Shown: positions 8,566-17,407, counted from the stretch's first letter. The stretch: DNA of 64,000 nt from Paenibacillus sp. LHD-38 (GCF_031157315.1 NZ_JAVIFU010000006.1:124001-188000), one strand, 5' to 3'. The notes: a model not told the origin generated them from the letters alone. Program-made: numbers and translations.

Positions 8566-10542
8566 TTAGAACTGGATTACAACCATCTGATGACATGACC
8601 ATGAGGGAACGGTATAGCTCACCGTACCTTGCTCCTGCGTGAAAGGGAGGGCGGTATTTTGCGGTGCTAAATAAACCTCGCGGACAGGCTCTGAAACCGC
8701 GATGGAGACCTTCGTATCCGAAAGGCATGGCAGATCTTCGATGACCTCCACATTTTGCCCTCTCCGAACTGGCGAAGCGTACAGCAGATGATTAATTAAA
8801 CGGTTTGATCCAGGCTGGGCCTGCAGCGTTGTAATGCCCTGCGCCGGCAGGCTTGCGCGGAGCGATTTATTGGCAAGCAGCCGATCCAGCGCATAACAAA
8901 TGATCTCTTTGACAGGAAGGCTGCCCTTAACCGCGTAATCCTCAAACATATTCCAGGAAATATAAATGCCGTCAGGTCCTTCCGTCATGCCGGGACCCGC
9001 ATCCTGCATATCGGACGGCGTATGCTGATGCGAGCAGAACGTAAACAGCTCCCGATTGAAATATGCATTTTCCCGGCTGCCAAAAGCAGTGCCGCTCGGC
9101 GTCAGCGCAACCTCCTGTCCCTCGGCATAAAGGACGAAGGAAGCATTTTGGAGGGAGGGCAGCTCAAATGCGGGTTTGAAATAGGAAGGCTTAAAGGCGG
9201 AGACCCCTTGCCATTGCGCGCCTAAATCCAATTCAAACCGGGTCCCGTCAAGCGATAGTCCTGAACGTCCGGTTGCCAGCACTTTGCCGCCCTGCGCGAG
9301 AAAGGCTGTCAGCTTTTCCTTGATTTGACCGGTTATGACGATAGCGTCGGGTAACAGAATGACCTTATATTTTGCCAAATCAGCTTGAACATCAATGACA
9401 TCAAAGAGATAATGCCCTTCCAGCAAGATTCTTGCTGCTCCGGTATCGGAATGCTTGTTATGCTCGTCAATGGGACTGCCCCCAGACTGCGTGGATGCTG
9501 CTTCGACGGATAATAGGGCGATATCGGCAACGGATGTCGTATCCCGGCACCAATCCTCCTTCTCGGCAACTTCCTTGTAAGCCTCACCAATTAGAACATA
9601 GGTTGCGCGGTCCATTAAACCGGCGGGATGAAGCTGGTCGCCTATTGAGCAGCGTGCCCCATTAGCGAGACTAAGCGCCGCTTCATACCGCAAAGCATTC
9701 GGATGCTTATACCCCCCGAATTCTCCCCAAGACGTATGAAACTTGCCGGTCATGCCAAGGAAATTTATGCCCAAGGTTTGAGCGTAACGTGCGGAAAGCG
9801 GAAAATGGTCATAGCCCCATCCGCCCGTAGGCAGCGATTCGAGCTCCAAATGCGTATTCAAATGGACAAGATCACGACGGCCTCGATCAATGTGTCCGTT
9901 ATTATGAAAAACAGGCAAGCCGGGCTTGATGGAATGAACAGTCTCGTTCATTCTCGCAGCATAGTTGAAATACGTCTCTTCCCACATTTTTTTCATATCG
10001 TCCGTATTGCGCGGGTGGGAGCCTCGCTTGCGAATATCGGCAATGCAATATTGGCAATAACACTCGCGAATGCCCACAATATCAAGGAAGATGCCATCGG
10101 CATCATAACGGGTTACTACCTCCTGCACCTGAAGAGCGAGTAAGTCTAAATAGGGTGAATTCATGCAAAATTGATGATAGCCAGGCGTCATGAAATCAGG
10201 TGCCCAGTTGGTCCTTTCGTTCTGGTCGCGGATCAGCCATTCGGGATGGCTGCGGGCAAGCTTCTCGTCTAGGCCGGCTGATAAATAAACCGGCGTTTTA
10301 ACGCCAATCTCATGCGCCGCTTGGATTTGTTCCCCGAGCAAATCGAAGGATAAATGGGGATGGGTTTCATTCGCTTCGGAGGGGTGGTAAGCCCAGCCGT
10401 GATGGCATTTGGAGAACACGGTAATGGAATCTACATATCCAGTTCGGAGCATGTCTTGAAATTGCTGCTTGGAAAAAGCATTTCCTATGCCCTTGATTGC
10501 TTCTGAGGTATGGAAATCGAGATGAACCTGACGGAAATTCAT
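8566..10542 (-). CDS. GHL6/GH42-like alpha-amylase-superfamily glycoside hydrolase
   Basis: A 658-residue cytosolic protein without a signal peptide. The N-terminal half is a TIM barrel of the 'hypothetical glycosyl hydrolase 6' type (PF14871): VYLSAGLDE, then YDADGIFLDIVG, where the Asp after FL is a candidate catalytic or substrate residue. A CxxC pair (CYCQYC) follows. The middle ~380-510 resembles the GH42 beta-galactosidase trimerisation domain (KVILLPDAIVITGQI, GGKVLATG). The substrate is not deducible, although alpha-L-fucosidase and beta-galactosidase-like activities are reported for related folds. It is divergent from the AraC regulator at 10680, its likely controller. Confidence 0.75.
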   Translation of the reverse strand: MNFRQVHLDFHTSEAIKGIGNAFSKQQFQDMLRTGYVDSITVFSKCHHGWAYHPSEANETHPHLSFDLLGEQIQAAHEIGVKTPVYLSAGLDEKLARSHPEWLIRDQNERTNWAPDFMTPGYHQFCMNSPYLDLLALQVQEVVTRYDADGIFLDIVGIRECYCQYCIADIRKRGSHPRNTDDMKKMWEETYFNYAARMNETVHSIKPGLPVFHNNGHIDRGRRDLVHLNTHLELESLPTGGWGYDHFPLSARYAQTLGINFLGMTGKFHTSWGEFGGYKHPNALRYEAALSLANGARCSIGDQLHPAGLMDRATYVLIGEAYKEVAEKEDWCRDTTSVADIALLSVEAASTQSGGSPIDEHNKHSDTGAARILLEGHYLFDVIDVQADLAKYKVILLPDAIVITGQIKEKLTAFLAQGGKVLATGRSGLSLDGTRFELDLGAQWQGVSAFKPSYFKPAFELPSLQNASFVLYAEGQEVALTPSGTAFGSRENAYFNRELFTFCSHQHTPSDMQDAGPGMTEGPDGIYISWNMFEDYAVKGSLPVKEIICYALDRLLANKSLRASLPAQGITTLQAQPGSNRLINHLLYASPVRRGQNVEVIEDLPCLSDTKVSIAVSEPVREVYLAPQNTALPFTQEQGTVSYTVPSWSCHQMVVIQF

Positions 10543-10574
10543 GTCTTACGTCCCCCTATTAGTAGAATGAAAGA

Positions 10575-10589
10575 GTAGATGATATCTAC
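10575..10589. promoter_or_regulatory. Palindrome in the divergent glycosidase/AraC intergenic region
   Basis: GTAGAT and ATCTAC arms surround a GAT centre, located between the start of the minus-strand glycosidase (10542) and the AraC gene (10680). It is a candidate operator; short palindromes of this size also occur by chance. Confidence 0.3.
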
Positions 10590-10679
10590 CACACTAAAGG
10601 AAACAAAGGCAGGATACAGCTGACAATAGCGACTTTATATAGTACCATTTCTGCATCTTTGTTTTGGAGGTGCTAAGGG

Positions 10680-11588
10680 ATGCTCGTGCTTGAAATACAA
10701 ACGCCGCCAATGCCGCTGCTGGCCGCAATCGGTCATGCGTTTTGGCCTCCGGGCGTGATACATGCCCAACGCCAATTCGAAGTATTTGATTTGCTCGTTT
10801 GCGCAAAAGGCGCATTATACATAGAAGAGGATGGTATTAGCTACGAGGTTGAGGCAGGGATGCTGCTTGTGCTTGAGCCCGGAAAAACGCATCGCGGGTA
10901 TCGGCCAAATGATATAGAGACCGAAGTATACTGGATCCATTTTGACTATCCGCTGCCTTCGGAGCCGATTTTGAAGGAGAAAACAAATTGGCAGCAGCCG
11001 CTGCTGCAGCGAACGGACCAAGATATCGTTCCTTATCCCGCAACGCTCCATATTCCTAAATTCGCAGCGATAGATTTACGCACGGTTTTGCCGCTGCTGG
11101 ACAAGATGCTCAGCTTGCATCAAGTGCTTACACGCCGCAGAGCTTTTGAATTGCAGGTGTTATTCGGGGAGCTGTTGGTCCAATTGCAAAATGGATGGAT
11201 AAAAAACAGCTCGCAGGCTCGTTCGTATTTTCTTTCCGAAAAGGTTGCCTCCTATTTAGAAAGCCGAATAGAACAACCGTTTGACTCTGCTCGGATGGAG
11301 CATGACCTGCATTATCATTTCGATTATTTGGCACGCTGCTTAAAGCAATATACAGGAATGAGCCCCATGCAGTACCGTCATCATTTGCAGATCGAGCGCG
11401 CGAAGCGGCTGCTCGCTCATTCCGAGCTGCCGCTTAAGGAGATCAGCGAGCAGTGCGGACTTGCAGACTACACCTATTTCACTCGCCTATTTAAGAGGCA
11501 AACGGCGTTAACACCCGGTGAATACCGCAAGCTGAAGCAAGTATTCCGTTTGGATGAAGGAGAGCATTCCAATAAAGATCCGCTCTAA
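10680..11588 (+). CDS. AraC-family transcriptional regulator with N-terminal cupin
   Basis: 302 residues. Residues ~15-90 form an AraC-binding cupin (DLLVCAKGALYIEEDG, LVLEPGKTHRGY), the usual sugar-sensing domain. The last ~95 residues carry the double helix-turn-helix (FDYLARCLKQYTGMSP, LKEISEQCGLADYTYFTRLF). GGAGG at 10666-10670 fixes the ATG at 10680. Divergent transcription from the GHL6-like glycosidase suggests it senses the product of that enzyme and activates the gene. Confidence 0.88.
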   Translation: MLVLEIQTPPMPLLAAIGHAFWPPGVIHAQRQFEVFDLLVCAKGALYIEEDGISYEVEAGMLLVLEPGKTHRGYRPNDIETEVYWIHFDYPLPSEPILKEKTNWQQPLLQRTDQDIVPYPATLHIPKFAAIDLRTVLPLLDKMLSLHQVLTRRRAFELQVLFGELLVQLQNGWIKNSSQARSYFLSEKVASYLESRIEQPFDSARMEHDLHYHFDYLARCLKQYTGMSPMQYRHHLQIERAKRLLAHSELPLKEISEQCGLADYTYFTRLFKRQTALTPGEYRKLKQVFRLDEGEHSNKDPL

Positions 11589-11629
11589 GCTCAAAAAAAC
11601 TTGTTACGCTTAAACAAAATAGGTTTTGT

Positions 11630-11653
11630 GGGCGTTTTCTTGTGGATACGCCC
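11630..11653 (+). terminator. Weak terminator after the AraC gene
   Basis: GGGCGT and TACGCCC arms with a ~10-nt loop are followed by CTTTGCGGTTTTT. The T-tract is interrupted, so efficiency is doubtful. Confidence 0.4.
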
Positions 11654-11750
11654 CTTTGCGGTTTTTGAACAATTGGTAAAGGAGGCGTATAGTGGGTACT
11701 AGTGAGTTAGGATCGGATATTGATCAGCAGGGCAAGGAGGGATGACTAAG

Positions 11751-12956
11751 TTGCAATCATGGCAGCGTACAATGTGGATTCTTTGGTTCGGCGTATTGTT
11801 TTGCAGCTCAAGCTACACGATGTCTGTTCCTTTCCTGCCGTTGTTTCTCTTCGATTTGGGCGTGCCGGAGAGTTCCGTTAACCTATGGGCAGGCGTTGTA
11901 CATTCCTCGGCCTTTCTTGTCGGGGCCGTGATGGCGCCCTTGTGGGGATTGCTTGCGGACAAGTATGGGAAACGGAAAATGGTCATTAGGGCAGGACTCA
12001 GCTTAGCCGTTATCTATTCCTTAATTGCATTTGTGCAGACGCCGTGGCAGCTCGTCGGCGTTAGAATGCTGCATGGCTTCGTAGGCGGCTTCGTCCCGGC
12101 ATCCATGTCGATTGTAGCCACGGTCGCGCCGAAGGAGAAGCTGGGCTGGAGCCTTGGCATGATGCAGGCGGGTACGATGACCGGCGGTATTCTCGGTCCG
12201 CTTTTTGGCGGTCTGCTAGCGCAAGCCTTCGGTTTGAGGAGGTCGTTCGTTGTAGCAGCTATCATCATATTGGCTGCAACAGTGGCAGTCATTATTTGGG
12301 TGAAAGAAGGTAAAACGGAAGCGACGGGAGAGAAAAAAGAGAAGCCGGTCACGTACCGTATGGCTTTCCGCAACCGTGCCCTTATGAGCATGCTATTGCT
12401 GCTCGCGTTGTTCCAGCTTTCGGTAAATATGATTCAGCCGCTGCTTACCCTGCATATCGCTAAGCTGCAAGGTGGATTGCAAGGAGCGGTATTGTCAGCG
12501 GGCTTTGTGCTCTCGCTTATCGGGATCGCCGGCATTTTGGCTTCGCCAATCTGGGGGAGGCTGGGCGAGAGAAAAGGCTATTACCACATTCTCGTCGTAT
12601 GCCTGCTCTGTGCCGGACTGGTCGTAAGCATGCAGTTTTTTGTACAGGATTTATGGCTGTTTGCGGTTGTGCAGTTCGTATTCGGCTTGTTTATGGCCGG
12701 GATATCTCCAATCGTCAATACGCTTGTTGTGCAGAGCACAGATGAGCAGTTTAGAGGCAGATCGTTTGGCCTGACCACGAGCGCCAATCAATTCGGGTCC
12801 ATGCTTGGACCTCTAATCGGCGGTTTGCTTGGACTGGCAGTCGGTATCCACTGGATATTTGTCGCCACAGGAATGATCATGTTCGCGGCAGGCATAAGCA
12901 TTTGGCTGCGGCGCCGGCATGAGATTGGGCGAGCAAGGACTGCTGCCAAAAGCTAG
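11751..12956 (+). CDS. MFS transporter, multidrug-exporter type
   Basis: About 401 residues with 12 predicted membrane helices and the MFS motif A LLADKYGKRKMV between helices 2 and 3. Helix 5 has the GxLGPLFGG pattern of drug/H+ antiporters (motif C-like). A later repeat of LGPLIGGLLG marks the second six-helix half. The frame opens at ATG 11742, but GGAGG ends at 11740, only 1 nt away, so the TTG at 11751 (10 nt spacing) is the more plausible start. The gene is monocistronic, ended by the hairpin at 12976. The substrate is unknown. Confidence 0.82.
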   Translation: MQSWQRTMWILWFGVLFCSSSYTMSVPFLPLFLFDLGVPESSVNLWAGVVHSSAFLVGAVMAPLWGLLADKYGKRKMVIRAGLSLAVIYSLIAFVQTPWQLVGVRMLHGFVGGFVPASMSIVATVAPKEKLGWSLGMMQAGTMTGGILGPLFGGLLAQAFGLRRSFVVAAIIILAATVAVIIWVKEGKTEATGEKKEKPVTYRMAFRNRALMSMLLLLALFQLSVNMIQPLLTLHIAKLQGGLQGAVLSAGFVLSLIGIAGILASPIWGRLGERKGYYHILVVCLLCAGLVVSMQFFVQDLWLFAVVQFVFGLFMAGISPIVNTLVVQSTDEQFRGRSFGLTTSANQFGSMLGPLIGGLLGLAVGIHWIFVATGMIMFAAGISIWLRRRHEIGRARTAAKS

Positions 12957-12975
12957 GATGGAAAATACATAAAAA

Positions 12976-13013
12976 AGCTAGTCGGCTCTTATTGGGAGCG
13001 GCTAGCTTTTTTT
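12976..13013 (+). terminator. Intrinsic terminator of the MFS gene
   Basis: AAGCTAGTCGGCTC pairs with GGAGCGGCTAGCTT and is followed by a T-tract. Repeat copy 3 begins immediately afterwards. Confidence 0.88.
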
Positions 13014-13018
13014 GAAAA

Positions 13019-13112
13019 TATAAGAGAATATAAATTTCAATCTTATACGATGCTTATATTTCACCGCGAAACGAGCTTTTGCTGCAAGGACGGCGTCAGC
13101 CGTTTACGCTTG
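13019..13112 (+). repeat. Dispersed ~95-bp hairpin repeat, copy 3
   Basis: TATAAGAGAATATAAATTTC at the left, core CACCGCGAAACGAGCTTTTG, and CAGCCGTTTACGCTTG at the right. It lies between the MFS terminator and the 3' end of the minus-strand amidohydrolase gene, ending about 15 bp from that stop codon. Confidence 0.9.
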
Positions 13113-13126
13113 ACGCTTGGAAGCAG

Positions 13127-14545
13127 TTATCTCTTAGGTTTCACCGCTTCTAGCGAGCCGGAGGAAAGTGTGCCTTTGTGCAAAACCGCTTCGCGCTTCG
13201 GCAGCCGAGCGACCGTCTCGGCTGAGCAGCTTGCCGCAACAAGCACGGCGGTTGCGGCATCGCCAACCTTAGGCCATACTTGCTTGCCCGACTCGTCTAA
13301 AGGAGTAATACCGCCGGTTGCGAGAGAAATAGCTCTAGATAAGTTGTATTCGCTTGACCAGCCGTATAACTGCGCGGCAAGATGCGATTTTTGCAGCGTA
13401 TCGCCGATGCCGAACGGCGACCAGTGATCGGTGATGCTGTCATTGCCAAGCAGGACGTTAACCTTCTGCTTCTGAAGCAGCGGGATCGGCATGACGCTTT
13501 TTCCGATGGGCACGGAGGAAGCGATGGATATGCCGAGCGAAGCCAGGCGATCCGCCATTTCAACATCGGCGCCTGCCGTCAGAGAAGCGAGCGAGAAAGC
13601 GTGGCTGACCGTAACCTTCCCTTGAAGGCCAGCTTCCTCGGTCAGTTCGGCCAAGCGGCGGATGGCCTTGATTCCCGTTTCACCTCCCTCATGGAGGTGA
13701 ATGTCGATGCCAGCTTTATAATCCACGGCGATTTGTACCATCGTTTGCAGCGATTTTTCCATGTCGACGTCAACTAGGGTAGGATCTAATCCGCCGACAT
13801 GCGTGACACCGAGCTGCATGGCATCGCGCATAATGCTCTCAACATTGGAGCGAAGCAGGCCATGCTGCGGAAAAGCGACGATTTCATGCGAGATTTTATC
13901 CGAATAGTTAGCTAAGGCCAGCTTCAAATTCTCTAAATTTTTGAGGCCTACGGTCGGATCGATGTTACAGTGGCTTCGAACGTAGGTTGACCCGTAGCCC
14001 AATATAAGCTCTATGAGTTTTTCGGCCCGTGCCTGAGCGGTTGGCAGCAGCTGCGGGAGCAAGGTTTGTTCCTCGATAATCCGGTCAAAAATGCCGTTTT
14101 TCGTCGGTCGGACCGCCCGCCATGGCCCTCCGTAAAAGGTCTTATCCAAATGGATGTGCATATCCCGGAAGGAAGGCAGGAGCAGCATGCCCTTTGCGTC
14201 GTAACAGTCGATGGTTTTGCCGTAAGCGGCTTTCGTATCGAGTATTTTAGTAATTTTACCTTTGTCGATTTGCAGGTTGCGAAGGACGGTTTCGGTTGCG
14301 ACAACCTGCCCGTTCTCATATTTATACCCGCTCTCCAGACGTACGTTTAACAGCATATAAGAGCTGTTTTTCCCTGGTTTCTTGGACTTTGAATCCTCTT
14401 TCTTCGCTTCGGCGGCTGCGCTGGCGGAATCGGGGGAGAAAAGGCCCATGGTGCCCATAACGCCAATAACGGCAGACGCACCGCCTATTTTGCTGACGTT
14501 GCCAATAAACTCTCTGCGGGACAAGCCTTTATTTTCTTGATCCAT
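13127..14545 (-). CDS. Twin-arginine-exported amidohydrolase, cytosine-deaminase-like
   Basis: 472 residues. The N-terminus carries a Tat signal (SRREFIG at 9-15, hydrophobic stretch, then DSASAAA). The mature part is a metal-dependent amidohydrolase related to the cytosine deaminase branch: HIHLDK near 130, SHC near 195, HLHEGGE near 285, SHAFSL near 325 and a metal-site Asp in LLGNDSITDHWSP. Residues SRREF with a preloaded metal centre explain the need for folded export. It is the last gene of a minus-strand operon behind a GlnR-like regulator and tatC, implying a dedicated translocon. A nitrogen-scavenging role is inferred from family and operator; the substrate is not known. Confidence 0.85.
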   Translation of the reverse strand: MDQENKGLSRREFIGNVSKIGGASAVIGVMGTMGLFSPDSASAAAEAKKEDSKSKKPGKNSSYMLLNVRLESGYKYENGQVVATETVLRNLQIDKGKITKILDTKAAYGKTIDCYDAKGMLLLPSFRDMHIHLDKTFYGGPWRAVRPTKNGIFDRIIEEQTLLPQLLPTAQARAEKLIELILGYGSTYVRSHCNIDPTVGLKNLENLKLALANYSDKISHEIVAFPQHGLLRSNVESIMRDAMQLGVTHVGGLDPTLVDVDMEKSLQTMVQIAVDYKAGIDIHLHEGGETGIKAIRRLAELTEEAGLQGKVTVSHAFSLASLTAGADVEMADRLASLGISIASSVPIGKSVMPIPLLQKQKVNVLLGNDSITDHWSPFGIGDTLQKSHLAAQLYGWSSEYNLSRAISLATGGITPLDESGKQVWPKVGDAATAVLVAASCSAETVARLPKREAVLHKGTLSSGSLEAVKPKR

Positions 14546-14559
14546 CTATAATTCCTCCT

Positions 14560-15276
14560 CTAATCTCTTTTTTTGTTTGCCCATTTTGCAAGGGGAAAGC
14601 TCGCTTCGAACAAAATGACTAATGGGATGAGCACGATGAAGGCGGATAAAAAATCGGGCGGTGTCAGTATGGTAGACACGGTAACTAAGATGACATAAGC
14701 GAATTTTCTGCTTTTCCGAAGACGCTCTGGCGTAACAAGCCCAAGCCTGGCCAAAAAAATAAGCACGATCGGATATTCGAAGGCAAGGGACAACGGTAAA
14801 ATGATGCGCAAAAGAAATTGAATGTATTGTGCGGCTCCGTAAGTTTCAACTAAACCCATGGAGCGGGTAACGGAAGACGCGAACTGGACAGCCATCGGAA
14901 AAACGATAAACCAGCTGAAGGCAAGCCCGATAAGAAATAACAGAAACGCGAACGGGATAAGCCAGGGAAGTGATTTACGTTCTTTCAAAGTCAAAGCCGG
15001 CTTAACGAACAGCCAAACCTGAAGCAAAATAAACGGAATGCAGGCGCCGACGCCTATCACAACTCCAGTTTGCACGTAGAGCTGCAGCGCGTCAAATGGC
15101 GAGAAGGCATTCCATAGAATCGGCTGGGCAGGCGAATAGGATTGCTGCAAATAGGCCAGGACGGGGCGGACTAGCGCAATACCGCCGCATAAAGCAAAGG
15201 CAAACATAATCAGGATATAAATGATTCTTCTGCGCAGCTCGGTTAAATGATCGATGAGACTCGGTTGTGCCAGCAT
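14560..15276 (-). CDS. tatC: Sec-independent translocase subunit TatC
   Basis: About 238 residues with six membrane helices. Family hallmarks are visible: HLTELRRRI near the N-terminus, FEYPIVLIFLARLGLV in the fourth helix region, and the LTPPD motif before the last helices. It forms the signal-recognition core of the Tat pathway. The frame extends to an ATG at 15297, but AGGAGGG lies inside that extension, 8 nt before the ATG at 15276, which is therefore preferred. This ribosome binding site overlaps the stop codon of the upstream MerR gene, indicating translational coupling. The Tat-substrate gene starts 15 nt downstream. Confidence 0.93.
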   Translation of the reverse strand: MLAQPSLIDHLTELRRRIIYILIMFAFALCGGIALVRPVLAYLQQSYSPAQPILWNAFSPFDALQLYVQTGVVIGVGACIPFILLQVWLFVKPALTLKERKSLPWLIPFAFLLFLIGLAFSWFIVFPMAVQFASSVTRSMGLVETYGAAQYIQFLLRIILPLSLAFEYPIVLIFLARLGLVTPERLRKSRKFAYVILVTVSTILTPPDFLSAFIVLIPLVILFEASFPLAKWANKKRD

Positions 15277-15289
15277 AGGGTAAGCCCTC

Positions 15290-15547
15290 CTAACCATTCG
15301 CCGCGGAGCTGGTCCTGCGCTTCTTGGCGCTGTGCCTGATCTCCGCAGTCATCCATCCGATCTCCATTTGCTCGCTAATCTCAACCAGCTTCTCAATATC
15401 ACGGAAGGAATATTTGCGAGTGCCTCCGATGGTTCGTTTAGGGCAAATAAGCTTGCGAATTTCATAGTAACGAATTCGTCTTTCCGATAAACCGGTCAGC
15501 TCGCTTACCATTCCGATATTCATGACTTGTTTATCCATAAACGACAT
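15290..15547 (-). CDS. Short MerR-family regulator, GlnR/TnrA-like
   Basis: About 85 residues: a single MerR winged helix (IGMVSELTGLSERRIRYYE, GTRKYSFRDIEKL) with only ~25 residues after it, so no long coiled coil or classical effector domain. The sequence resembles the DNA-binding part of GlnR/TnrA, the nitrogen regulators of Bacillota. AAAGGAG 8 nt upstream selects the ATG at 15547 over the upstream start at 15583. It heads the merR-tatC-amidohydrolase operon. A perfect GlnR/TnrA-type palindrome lies about 220 bp upstream, so it or the genomic GlnR probably regulates both arms. Confidence 0.8.
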   Translation of the reverse strand: MSFMDKQVMNIGMVSELTGLSERRIRYYEIRKLICPKRTIGGTRKYSFRDIEKLVEISEQMEIGWMTAEIRHSAKKRRTSSAANG

Positions 15548-15687
15548 GATGACAGCTCCTTTTGCTATGTGTTGGCGTTGCAAAAGCCACTCCCTTCTAT
15601 TCGTGTTATAATAACTGACGCAAACTAGATGTGTACCTAATGATAATGATGGAGATATAAGCTGTCATTAGATCATGTACCCAACAT

Positions 15688-15716
15688 TTTATAATAGAAT
15701 TAGACGGATCGTACAA
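15688..15716 (-). promoter_or_regulatory. Probable promoter of the merR-tatC-amidohydrolase operon
   Basis: On the minus strand, TTGTAC (15716-15711) and TATAAA (15693-15688) are separated by exactly 17 bp. This places transcription start near 15681, about 135 nt before the MerR start codon. Confidence 0.5.
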
Positions 15717-15763
15717 CCGGGAATTTGCCTCTATATTATGAAATTTTTCCTTGAAAAAAACCG

Positions 15764-15780
15764 TGTCATATTATCTGACA
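15764..15780. promoter_or_regulatory. GlnR/TnrA-type operator between merR and tatA
   Basis: TGTCATATTATCTGACA matches the published GlnR/TnrA consensus TGTNAN7TNACA at every fixed position, and its arms TGTCA/TGACA are a perfect inverted repeat. It lies between the divergent merR-tatC operon and tatA, 84 bp before the tatA start. The centre is about 90 bp upstream of the inferred merR promoter start. Confidence 0.65.
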
Positions 15781-15863
15781 TACTTCGAGACGCCTCCTAA
15801 TGGCTTCTGCTATTGTGAAGACATCGCAGTAGATTCCTATAACTAAGAATGAGGTGATGTGCC

Positions 15864-16049
15864 ATGCTGCAAAGTATTGGATTGCCAGGGTTAATCATGA
15901 TTCTAGTCGTCATTTTAATCGTATTCGGGCCCTCGAAGCTCCCTGAACTCGGGCGGGCGGTTGGCCGTACGCTGCATGAATTCAAAAGCTCCGCGCGCGA
16001 GCTCGTAACGGAGAGCAAGGATGAACAGGAAAGCAAAGGCAGCGCATAA
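15864..16049 (+). CDS. tatA: Tat translocase subunit TatA
   Basis: A 61-residue TatA protein. An N-terminal membrane helix (residues ~5-20) is followed by [14 protein letters not shown], the diagnostic hinge and amphipathic helix, and a short charged tail. It builds the protein-conducting element of the Tat pathway with the TatC encoded divergently. GAGGTG sits 7 nt before the start. It has its own terminator at 16056-16099. Separation from tatC by a regulated divergent promoter region is unusual compared with the common tatA-tatC operon. Confidence 0.95.
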   Translation: MLQSIGLPGLIMILVVILIVFGPSKLPELGRAVGRTLHEFKSSARELVTESKDEQESKGSA

Positions 16050-16055
16050 GAGAGA

Positions 16056-16099
16056 GGCTGTTCCTTCAGATTGATGTCTGAGGGGGCAGCCTTTTTTTT
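16056..16099 (+). terminator. Intrinsic terminator of tatA
   Basis: GGCTG...TCAGA pairs with TCTGA...CAGCC with internal mismatches, followed by eight T residues. Confidence 0.85.
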
Positions 16100-16258
16100 G
16101 CATGTCAAATGATTTTCAGGTAAAAGAATCCATAAGGGGCGGGCATTCGGAATTATCTTTGGATTAATTTGTAAATCAGGAATTGTGCTCGTTCCTATTT
16201 GATCCAAAGTCTGTTATTCTACTGAATGATGGAACTTTGGACGAAGGAGTGTGCCGCT

Positions 16259-17320
16259 ATCAAGCCGGTAACTGTCTATGATATTGCTAGGGAAGCTAAC
16301 GTCTCGGTAGCCACTGTGTCGCGTGTAATCAATAACACGGCACCGGTTAAAAAATCGACGAGAGACCGTGTGATGGAGCTGATAACGAAGCATCAGTTTC
16401 AGCCGAATGCGCTTGCGAGAAGCTTGTTCAAAAAGGAAACAGGGATGATTGGCGTCATATTGCCGGATATTACAAATCCTTTTTTTCCAGAGGTGTTGGC
16501 TGGCCTCGACCAGGAGGCGCGCAGCAAAGGGTATACGTTTTTTTTATGCGATACGGTATCGACTAATGGCGACTCAGCAGAGCAGTATGTGCGGGAATCG
16601 CAATATTTGAGCATCCTTATGGAGAAACAGGTAGACGGCATTGTGATGATTGGTGGAAGAATCAATCTAGCCAAGCCAAGCAAGGAGCTGGTTAGCGAGG
16701 TTGTGGAAGCAAGCAAGCGGGTACCGCTGCTGCTCATTAACGGGAGCCTGCCCGGGGAGGGCATGACCCGCGTGTATACCGATGAGCTTGAGGGAGCAGA
16801 GCTTGCGACGCAGCATCTCATCGATCTTGGGCATAAGAATATTGCTTTTGTCGGCGGGTATAGTCATATGTCCAACACGGCGCAGCGCATACGGGGCTTT
16901 GTCAAAACAATGGAAAAAAACGGGCTGCGGACCCGCAAGGAATGGATAATCGGCGGAGGCTTCTCCGTAGAGAACGGCAAGCTGTTCATGAATCAGCTGC
17001 TTGAGCTGCCGGAGCTTCCAACCGCTATTTTTTGTGCGAACGATCTATTAGCCATCGGTGTGATGAAGACGGCCCATAAAGCAGGAATCCGCGTGCCGGA
17101 GGAACTGTCGCTGATTGGCTTTGATGATATCCCTTACGCCTCGAACAGCATACCGGAGCTGACTACGATTTCTTTGAAATGCTATGATGTTGGGCGGACT
17201 GCAGCCGAGCTGCTCCATCAGATGATTACCAAAAACAAGGTGAGCAAAAGCACGAAATTAAGGCCTGAGCTGGTTGTCAGAGAGTCTACGGCCCCGCCGC
17301 GAGAAACGAATAACGCTTAA
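16259..17320 (+). CDS. LacI-family repressor, apparent AUC start
   Basis: About 354 residues: an N-terminal LacI helix-turn-helix ([19 protein letters not shown]) and a periplasmic-binding-protein-like sensor ([18 protein letters not shown], then [22 protein letters not shown]). LacI proteins normally begin [10 protein letters not shown]. Here that Met position is an ATC codon at 16259, with AAGGAG exactly 9 nt upstream. An in-frame ATG at 16226 exists but has no ribosome binding site and would add 11 atypical residues. The gene lies upstream of a GH35/ABC operon with two LacI-type operators at 17408 and 17540, its likely targets. Confidence 0.85.
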   Translation: MKPVTVYDIAREANVSVATVSRVINNTAPVKKSTRDRVMELITKHQFQPNALARSLFKKETGMIGVILPDITNPFFPEVLAGLDQEARSKGYTFFLCDTVSTNGDSAEQYVRESQYLSILMEKQVDGIVMIGGRINLAKPSKELVSEVVEASKRVPLLLINGSLPGEGMTRVYTDELEGAELATQHLIDLGHKNIAFVGGYSHMSNTAQRIRGFVKTMEKNGLRTRKEWIIGGGFSVENGKLFMNQLLELPELPTAIFCANDLLAIGVMKTAHKAGIRVPEELSLIGFDDIPYASNSIPELTTISLKCYDVGRTAAELLHQMITKNKVSKSTKLRPELVVRESTAPPRETNNA

Positions 17321-17341
17321 GAATCAGTTTTAAAATAATGA

Positions 17342-17370
17342 TTGACAACGCTTACATTTGTGAATAAAAT
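17342..17370 (+). promoter_or_regulatory. Sigma-A promoter of the GH35/ABC operon
   Basis: A perfect TTGACA (17342-17347) and TAAAAT (17365-17370) are separated by 17 bp. The start of transcription would be near 17377, giving a ~230-nt leader that contains both LacI-type operators. Confidence 0.7.
17343..17356 (+). promoter_or_regulatory. cre-like catabolite repression site
   Basis: TGACAACGCTTACA matches the cre consensus TGWAARCGYTWNCW at 13 of 14 positions and overlaps the -35 element of the operon promoter. This is a position where CcpA binding would block RNA polymerase. Confidence 0.5.
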
Positions 17371-17407
17371 CAAGATGTCGAAAGATTATATGGTGTCGCC
17401 TTTAAGA

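Noticed and set aside
16226..16258. N-terminal extension of the LacI protein from ATG 16226
   Set aside because: No ribosome binding site before it, and the extension is absent from the usual LacI N-terminus; the AAGGAG within it points to initiation at 16259.
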